NCBI RefSeq assembly: GCF_047663525.1
Contig: NC_092611.1
Span: forward strand, 4,315,001-4,379,000
DNA from: Anas platyrhynchos
Lineage: Eukaryota; Chordata; Aves; Anseriformes; Anatidae
Direction: 5' to 3'
Length of the DNA stretch: 64,000 nucleotides
Shown: positions 42,701 through 54,700 of the stretch, piece after piece
How positions within the stretch are numbered: position 1 is the stretch's first letter
How the letters are laid out: the number at the start of each line of letters is the position of its first letter
Position numbers and translations under genes: made by a program
Notes under the pieces: generated by a model
Database searches by the model: none
What the model was told of the DNA's origin: nothing
What the model saw: only the letters and a program-made list of their open reading frames with translations

Positions 42701-45700
42701 ACAGCTGAAACCAGATGTTCCAACGCAGTATCTCAATCCTCAGATTTTTAACACTGAGTCATGTACCAAGGAAAATGGTACAGAGTATCTGGTGACAGGC
42801 AATATGCAGACAGAATGGGAGATCTCTACACAAGTATGTCAAGTTGCTATAGTACCCAGCAAATTAGTGTAAGGACTTGACACACGCCTTCTAGGGTCTC
42901 TGAGAGCCACTGCTGGATAACAATGCCTCTCTTGATAGAAACCATTCTCATACCTGAGATTTCATCTGTGCAGCCTTTTCTGGGTCAACTGCCAGGACGT
43001 GCTGGTAATGGCGGATGGTGTGCAGCCGGTCCTTGTTCTCAGCACGAACATAGCGCTTCAGAGCTTGCAGGATGCGGTGGGGCTGTAGGATTTAGGGAAG
43101 GAGTTCAAATCCATTTGATTCAAATAAAAATCACAACTGAAATACAGCACTTGAGACATAAGCCTGCTTTGCTACTGGACAGATTTGTGCTAACCTCTTA
43201 CGTAATTTCCCTTTACCCTAAGCCCGTTTGACTCAGAACACTGTGCCCTGTGAGCACTACACAAAGTGGAGGGATTTTAAACAGACAAAGTAGAGTGAGT
43301 CAATTAGGAGACCCACTGCTTGTTCAGCAGGAACAGCCATGATGGGAAAAAGCTTTACTGGGAACCTATTCCCAGCTCCTTCCCCAGCAGGCCACAGTCA
43401 GTTTTCTCACCAAGCCATTCCCAGCACTACCCCATTGTAAAATACCCATGCAAAGGAACTCACCCGTGGTGGGTCAGCCTGCAGGGCAGCCAGGTAGTTC
43501 TCCAGAGCAATCCGACGCCGATCATTCAGCATGGCTTCCACACGAGCCAGGTGAGTCTCCACAAGCTGCTGCTTCTCACTTGCTGCCTCTTTCTCCAGAG
43601 ATTTAACCATTGCCTGGAAGTGCTGGAATAGGGAACAGTCTGAATGAAACACTGTATGCGTCAGTATCTCTCACTCATGGACCTCCTTAGAATAAATGGA
43701 GTCTGTCACATTGCACATCTGAGACGTTTAGAGAGGCGAACTGACAGATGCTGATGCAGATTTCACATTTGCAAATTAAATAATGACAATTTACCTTCCA
43801 AACTTCCTTCACAATCCATTTCAAAGATCTGAAGAAGGCATATGGCCCTTGCAGATAAAGATCATTTTTGAGGTAGGAAACCCAAACTGTGCTGAATGAA
43901 TGCCACAGTATTAACTCTTGCCCTCAACTTTGTAAAACATGAACAAGATAGCTCCCTTCACCCTACAGACATTAATCTGAATTCGCAGATGGGTCTTTTC
44001 ATCAGCATTCCTTCAGATCAAATCTCTATATATGCTATTAGAAAGGTCATAACGAGCATCTCCAAACAAACTACAAGAATCCATTAAGTGCTGCTGTATT
44101 TCATCAGACAATGGAAAACTCTTTTTGACTTGTACAGATTTCAAAAGGTAGCTTATGCTAATTAATGTAGAGAGAAAACTGTGTTCCAGGATAAAATCCA
44201 AAGTGAGCTTATGAACTGGAGTCAGTCACTTAGCTGTATACTGGTTTGAGAGAACTTCACCTGTTTGTCACGGCCTCTAACAATCCCATACAAAGCATAT
44301 CCCTGATTAACTTCATAGTCTAACTGAACTCTAATCATAAGACAGAAGATTGGCATTTTGGCAGCAAACCAGCTTTATCTGCTGTCTAAGTGGTTTTCAC
44401 TAAGTCTGCCCAAACAGGAAATGTGTGTCCAGAGAGTCAGGGCCAATCTGAACTGGGCTGGGAGGCCACTGGTTAGTGCAATGCAGGCCAAAGGTCTAAG
44501 GTTACAGTTTGGCTCTGCTGTTGCTAGGCTCAGGAGATGAGATAGCTTCCTACTACTTGGCTTGGGAAAGGACCTGGCACAGTATCAGATCATCTCCAGC
44601 TTTAAGAACAAAACATGCAATTCAATCAAATCTCCTCTAAAAGGCAACTGCTGACAGAAGAGGAAATATATTCTTCCATTTCAGTCATCTTTTAGCTTAG
44701 AATACGAGCATCTCTCATTTAGTTTATTGACAAGATGAAGGCCAAGAACCAGTAGCTTTTTTCTTTAGGTCCTTCAACTCCTACCTGAATGAGAGTCTGT
44801 CTTTCTGCCTTGGGGAGATTTACGGCTTGGTGTTCTGCTTCTTCCCATTCCTTCTTCACCTGGACAAGAAAAGGACAGAACATATCACCACAACACAAAT
44901 TTATGTCCGATTTTTGGAGAAGTGAAAATCTAACTGCCACGGCGTGGTTATGTTGTAAGAAACTCAGAGAAGTTGGTGACTGGAAAGAAAAGACATTTTG
45001 CCACCAATTTGTCCGTAAGAACATGGGCAGCAACTATGCAGGGCAGAGAAAAAAAAAAAAAAAAGGCTAAAGCTGGATACTCACCCTGTCCATGCGGTTG
45101 TGGTGTCTGACCTCCAGCTGCTCCTTTGCCTTCTGGAAGCGAGCATGTTCGTTGTCATCAGCGGGGGTTTCAAAGTACACATCCACATCATCAGTTGGCA
45201 CTGCAAAGAGAGGGTACGGGTAAGTGGGGGCTCAGAAATCTGTGGTCCTGGATTGTGAGAGACAGGTAGGGAGAGGAATCTCCATGCCTGCAGCATTAAC
45301 AATCTGGCAGGCTGAGCTTACTGAACCACCACCTACCAAGAGTCCATTTTTGTATCTCTAAGCTGCCAATTTACTGCACAACACCAGTTAGTTACATCAT
45401 CCCAAACACAGTAATGCACTGCGGCAACCAGCACCTGTTCAGTCTTCTCATTAGTTCTGAGACGAGCATTATTCAGCTCCAGCAACAGAATGACTCGGAT
45501 TGCAGAATAAAGAACTTTTATTTTTTTTCCTCTTCCCTTTCACATTGGCTTTGGATAGTTTAAATGACATTTTGTGCATTAGCTGTTCACTGACAAGCTG
45601 GCTCCAGACATCATTAATGTGATTAGGGAGCTTGACAATAAATCTGCACAAAACACTACCCAATATTTTACACTTCAAACCTACCTTCTCTACCAGATGC

Positions 45701-48700
45701 ACCATACAGAACTAACAGGCAATGATATTAGACAAGACAGCAACAGGAGGAGGCTCAGTGAGACAAATTGACTTGTCCAATAATCTGGACGGCTTGTATC
45801 TTTAAGACATTCAAATCCAACAAGGGGAGAAATAAAATTTTAGAACTGACAGTTACAAGCGCCTGCGAAATCCACAACAGGAGGTCTGTGCTCCACACGC
45901 TGCCGTTCGAGAAAAGCTGAACCAAGGTTCTGTGCTACACTACACACCGCAGAGCTCTTTCTCAAAGGATCTGTGGCAAACAGGATGCACTCTGTTACTG
46001 CCCTTTAACAGAAAGGGAAAATTAAGGCAACCCTTCAAACATTTTATTAATTTGGATAGATAAAATCTGCGACATCACTGAAAGGCAGAATGTTTCAGAG
46101 AAAAAAAATTCTTTATGCTTTAGCATGAATGAAGGCTAAGAGTTTAGCCCTGGAACCCACAATCCTCTGTCCTAACTAGGGAAGGAGGAGTGGAAAAGGG
46201 GAAAGAATTACCGCATGAAATACTGGCGACATACAACATAGGCATTATTGTTGTGCGCAAGAACAATGACAGACCAGCACTGTACTCTGGGCCTACTCAT
46301 GGCAGTTCTGAACCAGGCTTTGACACAGAGAACTCTTTCCAGCCCCAAATCCCTCTGTAACAGGACAAACTTTTGTACAAAAAGCTCCTGACATCCGCAT
46401 CTTTTATTTCATCACTTCAGTTAGATCAGCCCAATCTAAAGCACTTGCATGAAGCCCATTTTGTAAACAGGATTATGGCTGTATAGTCAGACTGCCAAGC
46501 CCCAGATAACACAAAAAGCCTTTCAAAAGGCTTTAATGGTAGCTGAAGTGGAAGTGCTGGAGTTCAACAATAAGATTAATAAGGAGGTTAAAATGTTTTT
46601 GGTAGTTTTATCATCTGACATAAAAGCCAGTTGAAATTGGTGCCAAAAACCTCAAGCTCTCAAAAATGCAGGGATTGAGTCACGATTCATATTTCAAACT
46701 GAGCTGAAAGTGGGAATCTGAATTCTATACTACTTCACTGATGTTTGCCCAAAATATAATAGCAAGAGAACGCCTACTACCAGGAGAATGGCGAGTAGCA
46801 GCTTGCTTTTCAGGACTGACTAGTCAAACACATGCACAGTAATATAACTGGGGAAAGCAAGTGCTTTCTTCCACATACTTGGGGGGAAAAAAAAAAAGCC
46901 AGTTACACAAAGAGGCAAGCTACATGTTTTCATAACAAGAGGGTAGAGACAGCCCCCGGTCCCTGCGATAAATCCAGAAGATAACTAAGCCCTCGGTAAG
47001 AGCTGCAAACCAACCGTGAGCACAGAAAGAATACATCCAGAGCCACCTTCCCCAGGAAAGTCAAACCTAAAGACCTCGAGAAGCAGAGACAAGAGGAGAC
47101 TGCTGCAAAAGGACAGACACCAGAACCAAAAGGATGGGCTACACACGTATCCTCTCTTGACCCAGGCAAGGAGGAGGAGACACCAAACGCCAGACAGACA
47201 GTGGCTAGCTGCAAAAGGGCCAGTGGGAGGCAGGACTTACTCATCTTTTTACACACAGCCATACAATACTCCTCTGACTCAAAATTGTTCCTGTTGCCTC
47301 CGCAGCCTCCATATATAAAGCGAATGCACTTTCTCTTGTTAGGGTCGAAGTACCAACGAGGCATCACAGCCCGGCAGGGCCCTGTCATCGCCTCCTGGGA
47401 GCAGACAGCTGTGTGGAGACGGGTTAGAACATGAGCTAGTGAGGAGCACAGGCCTCGCCAAGCGACTTACAAAGCAGTGGTGGCTCTAGTTCACACCTTC
47501 CTCTGGGCACCTGTGCCAGCCTCAGCATCACTACCTCATCAGCCCTTCAAAGGGCTTGTGTCCGTTTTGGGGGGATTTGTGAGGTTTTACTAGTGTCCAT
47601 CACAAAGGTTGCCAGCACTACTCAGGGAAGGGCCTGCACATCCTGCTTTGAGGCAAACGTGCAGCAGCCGTTGTCTCAACATGGAGCTTTCATCTGCAAG
47701 AGTGATTTCACATTAGCTAGTGGCAGAAACAGCAAGGATCTCTTTTGCTGATGCTGGAGTTATGTCTTGAGTGTCCCAATGGTAGAGCCTCCACTGTATA
47801 AAACCAGCATGATGGAAAGAAAACCCATTAGGGCTGCTTAAAGCATTCAGTGATGTCCTGTTCCACTGCACTCTGCCTGGATTGATGCTTCACATCTTAC
47901 AGGTGAGGTATAAAAGCAAGTGAGAAGGCAGGCTAAGCACAAGGAACACGATCGCCATGACAATCAGAGCTGTTAGGTTTTCAAGTTTTGAAACATCTAC
48001 ACAGTAAATACTGAAACTCCAGGTAGCCATGGCATGTGGGCTGCTTTACAATAAGCAGGCAATACGAGCCGCTGGGTTATTTTGAGGCAAGAGAACAGAT
48101 ACACTGTGTAAGTTAGCAAATGTTCACAGCACTTTGAGAAAACAGACTGCGTACCCCCGAAACAGACACCCCATTCAAATGGTTCCAAGTCTGTTTCGAC
48201 ATCTGCAGATTTGTAACAGTCCTGTACATATATGATCTAAGCTGTGTTTCAGCAAGTGAAATTATCTGCAGCATGCTGGCGATTTACCAGCAAGATGCAA
48301 GAACTGCTGGCAACAATTCACTGATCTGTAGCTAATTGAATTTCATTCCCTCTCCCCATCCTCCTTCCTCTGCAGATACTTCTACACGCAAAGGATAGGG
48401 CAGTGTAACACTGAAACACCACACAATCAGCAGATGCCCTCTGCAATGGCACATACTGCTTAACAAAAGCTACTGGAAATGCTTATATAATAAAAGTGAG
48501 GCAATTGTGCTAATTTTCTTTCTTTCAAGAAGGAGAAGGGTTTATGCAAAGGCTATTATTGTTTAACATGGAGACTAGAAGGGGAGCACCAAGTATATTC
48601 CTCAACCTCAAATGGCCAGAGGGCACCTTTAACGCCATTTCTGCAAAATATGCCCCCACACTTTAAGCTTCCTTTTTGTAATCTGGGTATAAAACACCAA

Positions 48701-51700
48701 ATTCAAGGCAATCACCCAAAATTAGGGATTCGTACTGTACCCCAAATGCCTCCTTAAGATTTTCCAAAATTAGCAGATGCAGATATTATTTTCTGACTCA
48801 ACACTGCACCTTCATGGAGGTGCCTGTTCAATGTGCCAAACACTGGGCTTTCTGCCAGCAGAACTGCTGTTTATCTAGAAACATATGGCCCATGCTCTAG
48901 AGAGTTAATTTCAACACTTGAAACATAAGCATCATCAGCTTTCCTCTGTTTGCTAACTTATCTGGCAAATAAAACTTCCAAGTGGCATTTATTGACTTCA
49001 TCAGAAACCTATCGCCAACTGACAGCAAACAAGAATACAAGGAACTGAGCGGCCTGTAGGCTAGAATGTGACTTACATTTCATATCGCTGCTAACTTCTT
49101 TTTCAGAAACAGCCTTGTCACTGCTAGGCTCTGTAGTGGTCTCTTCAGTGTAGTCATCTACTTTGTAGCTATCATAATAGTAATCACGATCCTCCACCAC
49201 GTCCTCTTCTTCCTCCCCTTCATCTTCTTCATCTTCATCTTCCTCCACAGCTGTTCCTGTGAAATCTTCTACACCTGCCTCTGTAGGGAACTCACTGAAG
49301 GGATACAGTTAAGTTAGGGGAGTTAAGCTAATGCTAACCACTTTGTAGCCAAGCTTTGATGTAACAGAATAATGATTCTCTTTTCATCTGCTTTAGAAAC
49401 ACAAGAGATGGGAAAATAAATGTACCAATTGTTGATCAGCCCATCAGCTGCAGCAATGGGACTTCTCCTGTTACAGACATGCCTGCTCTTACAGGCTAGA
49501 GAGCTACTCCGTGCCTCTGGCTTAGTGGGGATTCCTAATATGTTTTTTAACAGTTCCTTTTCAGTAAGTGAAAGCCTAAAATGCTTGGGATTACAAACCT
49601 ATTGTAGCAATCAGTCCTTTTGACTGGCTAAGGATGGAAGGAGGGGGCTGTTTAGCTCCAGTAAAAGGAGCATTACAAAGTCAACCTTCTACAAGGTTTT
49701 TTCATGTTCAGGATGCTCCTCTGGGAAATTCAAAAGCACAGAAATTCTCTCAGTCCTCACCACCACGGAGTCACTGCATGGAACTGGTGACAGCAACTTC
49801 CCATAGAGCTGCTAACATCCACGCCAGCAATCAGAACCTCACCTTTTATAAACATCATAGTCTTCATCCTCATCTTCATCCTCCTCCTCTTTGGACAGAG
49901 CCTCATCCACAACTTTTGTCTGAGGACAGCATACATATTCTGTTCCGTGGAACTGGTCTACTCCACAGGGCAGCAGCATGCCATAACTGTGCAGGATCAT
50001 CCCTTCTGTCAGGCACGCCTGAAAGAGGAGCCCACATGCATCACTTCAGCGTTAGGCTCTTACTTTGGGAACAGCCAAGATTTGCCTACAAGAGATCCCA
50101 AGGATGCTACCAATAGTCTACATTTCACAGAAAAAACGTAGTAGCAACACAAGACCTAAGTCTGAACACTAAAGACAAATGGATTTGAGACTTGAGGCAT
50201 AAAAAAAATCCCCAGAAAAGTCAGGTTCAGAGCCTTGCAGTGCTTCCTGGTGTTCATGCACCAACCCTAACAGCCCGACCCTACCAACTGCTGGCTTGTC
50301 AGCCTGAGTTCTGGAAAAATAACGAGGCGTTTTGTGCCAACTCGAGGGAGAGAGCACTTGGAAAGAAGAGAACTGCTGTTTGCTTTTCTGGGCTGGCCAT
50401 TTCATTAAACTTTATCTATTAAACTTTACATTGCAGTAAGTGAGTAATTGCTCAAATGCACTTTGTGTCAGGATTATTTTAACACGCTGTAGATGAAAAT
50501 CAATCAGATAATTCAAGAAAAAGCCTAATGCAAACTGTGATTAGACATTATGTCTATATACTTCTCTTGAACTACGGAAATATATTGTTTTGTGGTACCC
50601 CCCAGAAAGGAATGGAGTAAGAAAGGCTTTGTTATGCACATCAGAACTCTTTTGTGTTTTGTCTTGTTATAGCACAGATATAAAATGAGCCAAATATTTC
50701 TGGAAAAGTTCTCCAATTATGTTGAAAGCAAATGATTTTAAAATTTTCTGAACGTAAGCAAGTTCGTCCTCAATTAAAAAGCAATTCCCCTAACACAGCT
50801 TTATTATGACAGGCTTTTGCTCCCAGTAAGTTACAGAAATACAAGCATAATCGTTGCATCTGTAACGCCTATTTACTAGCACTGTCACAATTAAACATTG
50901 TGTTGCTCTTTCTACAAAACAGAAAACATGTGCATTTAGTCACAATCTTGTTTTTATTACTCCCAGCTGAAATAGGTGTGCAGAGAATTTGCAACATTTT
51001 CACTAGTCAGATAAAACAAACAAACACAAACATCAAAAAAAAACCCAAGGGCTAGATTTATTCTGAGAAGATAATCCATCTCTTATGTAAAACCTCTACT
51101 AATCATCACAACATAACTCACATTGCACTCTAAACCAAATCCCCAGCAGTAGCACCACCAACATTAATGCAAAATGTGCAAGACAATTACAAAACATCCT
51201 ACGACCACAGAGGCCCTCCACCCTGGGGAAAAGGATGAGCCACTGGTTAGTGATATATTCCAGGGACCTGATTTCAATTCCTAGCTCCATCCTAAATATG
51301 ATCTTCAGCAAGCTACTTAGGACAGCTTTTCAGGAGTGAAAAATAACTCAGCTAGCTACACACTTTTTTTAAGCTGAGTTCCTTTAAACATTTTTTCATT
51401 TATCTCCGCCTCAGTCCATAGACTACAACATGGGAATATGAGACCCCAGAGATAAACATTGTTATGCTCCAGTACTCCAAGCATCTGAGTAGACAGATCC
51501 AGAGCAAATATTCTTGCCAAAGCAGCTCAGTTACCTCTTTTGCTACTGTGTGCCAGTGCTGATGACTTTCACACACATCCATCCGCTCCTTGTGGAAGAA
51601 TCGGCACTTCTCCGGGACCAGCAGGACATCGCTTACAAACTCGCCCACTGAAAAACAAGAAATGCCCCCAGGACAGTGAACAAGAGTCCATTTGTCCCAT

Positions 51701-54700
51701 CACAAACATCCAGCTTCAAACAGAAGACAAAGCCAGTATCAGAGGTGCCCAAAGTCCACTGCTGTTAGTGCCTTTAAGGTCTGCCTAAGGCATATTCTTT
51801 CCGGACACAGCAGCTATCTATGCTAATTTAGTGGAAAATCAGAGCCTCAGAGCTTCCAAAATGAAAACAAGAGAAGGGGCCAATGGCTGACACATTATGC
51901 AAAGCCTAAGGCTGAACTGAAAGCAAAGTTTACGATGCAAGTCAGTGAATTGTTCAAGGAACAGGCAGGATTGACTGAAGCAATTTCATGCAAATCTTTG
52001 AAAACATCGCATCTGCATACGGAAGTTTTCAAACCACTTAATCACCAATTTCTAAATGAGCTGTATCAAACCAAAGCCAGCTCATGCTGCCTGTTGTTGT
52101 AACCGCCTGGAAATTTTTATGTGCCACAAGCGTTATCTATGTTTTCAGTATCTGGGTATCTGAGTTAGTCTTGTTTGTTTTGTTTTTCAACAGTTTCCAG
52201 ATGGCTTAGTTCAGGATCAACTGCAGCACATTCCCCAACTCGGACAGTCCTAACCAAAACACAGAGGACTGGAAAATAAAAACCATACAGACCAAAAAAA
52301 CATGGTGTAAAACCAAGACTCAGCAAATACACTGCATTCCAACATCTAGATAGCCACAACCTCACCAACACGATCAAGTCTTGGCACAATCTTAAAACCA
52401 GACTTTTGCTTTTGAGGAAGGAGGGAAACAAAGATATTCAGCCTGCTGTACAGCTTTTGTATCAGTTGGACTTCACAGCTATTTAACTTAAATATCCACC
52501 ACAACTCGGTTTAGTACCAGCACATGTCAAATCTGTATCAGAACTACATAAGCATTACTTTCTGTTCTCTCTCCAGTCCTAATAAACCTTGTCACTGGAA
52601 TGCAGAATATTCAATTTTCTCAGAGTTGAGATTTTTCTTTGCAGATTTGAATGCCGCTTCCAGTAATTTTAAAATAAGGAAATACTTATATACCCTAAAA
52701 AGACTAAGAGAAGGTCTTCAGTCCAAGTGTTTCACAGCAACATACCTGGCACACCTGACTGGCAGCTTTAGGAACTCTTTATTAAATTGGAGAAAAATTC
52801 TTTAGGTAAATGTCTTTTTCTCCTGAAGTCTCCAGAGAGCAGAATTTTTTGTCCAACCAGCCTTCAACATAATCTTTTCAGAAGAAATTTAATATACTGC
52901 GTGACCCATTTTAATGCAGCCCATTAGTGAAGATACCAAAGGCTCATGAACGCTTCTGTGCTCTACACACACAAGTCAAAATAGAGTTTGGGGACAGATT
53001 ATCTTGTGACAATCATAAAATAATGAAATCAGCTAGCATTCATCACCCCTTTTAAATTGGTTTAATTTAAAAATAGACATAATAGAGAAATGCTATTTTC
53101 CCCTATTTTCTTCTCTGAAAGCAAGCCAGATACAATTTTGAGTTAATAATCTCTCCTCATTCCCTCTCACAAGAGGTTGGTGGAAAGTTTCCGATTACAA
53201 GAAAAAAAAAAAAAAGACAAAACTTTAAAATCAAGAGTCTGTGGTTCTGGGGTCTGAAGGCAGAAGATTCAAACTGATTAGAAACGGTAATCAGTAATAA
53301 ACAAGAGCCACAGAAACAGCTGTTTCTAGCTGCATTGAATCCTGGCGTGAGAGACACGGAAGGTTTTCTCAATTCGGCTTATAATTGGAAAACTATTACA
53401 CCACGCACCTTCCCCATTCATGACCACGGCTAATAAAAAAAATAATCCTCTTGCTTTTAAAACCAGAGTAGCCAGAAGAGGTGTTTCCATGCCACCTAGC
53501 AGCTTAGCCAGAACTGTCAGCAGTTTGTCTTTTCACACCTCACCAAGCTCAGCCCTACTCCCATCATCCTATTGTTACCTTTATTTTACAGTTCAGTGAG
53601 AGTGCTAATGGGTTCTCCTCTCCCCCCTCCACCTTTGAAATACAAAAGAGCTTTCACTGGTGGGGGAGAGGCAGGAGAAGGTTAAACATGGCAGGACAGC
53701 AAGATCCTACCTCAGGATAGTCTGTGTTATTGTAGCAAGGAAGACACCAGCAGAAACAGGAAAAAATATTGTTGGACTATAACAATAATAAAAAAAAAAA
53801 GCATGTGTACCCCAGAAGCACACATCATACATTTACAACAAGCAATGTGCAGTATGATAAAGGCAATGAAAATGCATTTTATGGACTGACTTGCAACTCA
53901 GACCTTAAAAAACAACGCTGCCTTACAGGCTGGGCCTTACAAGTCAAGAGCACTGTGAAAAACACTAATGAAAACCTTTAACAGTTTTATACTTATCACA
54001 TTTTAGGGCAGTGTCACTAAAATCAGCTTAATTTTCAGCTGAAGAATAGGCTTGGGGGAGGATTATTTTTAAAAGAGATGACTCCTTATAAATCCAGAGA
54101 TCTTGCTTTCATCCTTATTTCCATTAGCAGTACTCAGTATAATCAGCAGGGTTCAGCTGCTTCTCAAACCTGAATTCCCACATCTATAAAGAGAAGCATC
54201 TTTCTCCCAGGATGTAACCATACAAAATTTTTGTGAAGTGCTTTGTGATCATCTAGTGGAAGGTATTACATACAGGAGAAGAGTACCTGCACAGTTAGGC
54301 AGATTTGGTTGTGCTCTTTTAGGACAAACCATATGCTACCCTGAAATACCTCTGCAAATTATGGAAACCGGTTCCCACTGACTGTTCTCAGCCATCGGAC
54401 TCTCCAAGATTGCACAAGACTTCTTGCAAACTGATATACAAAGCCTTTTCCAGTGGGTAACTAAAAAGAGATTCAGCCAGCTGAGACGAAGATTACTGCT
54501 AAGGACACATGCAGCACAGCAGTGTCAGTCCCAAGCTGCAGGTCAAAAGCTGCCAGGTAAACACACTGAACATGTTGCCGCCTGATTCGAGTGGGCGGAC
54601 AGACTCTGGAAAGTACAGTGAAATCCATCACCATTTATCTAATATTCTTTCACAGTTCAAAGTAGGGACATGGGATATAGCTGCAAGAAGCAGGGCCTCT

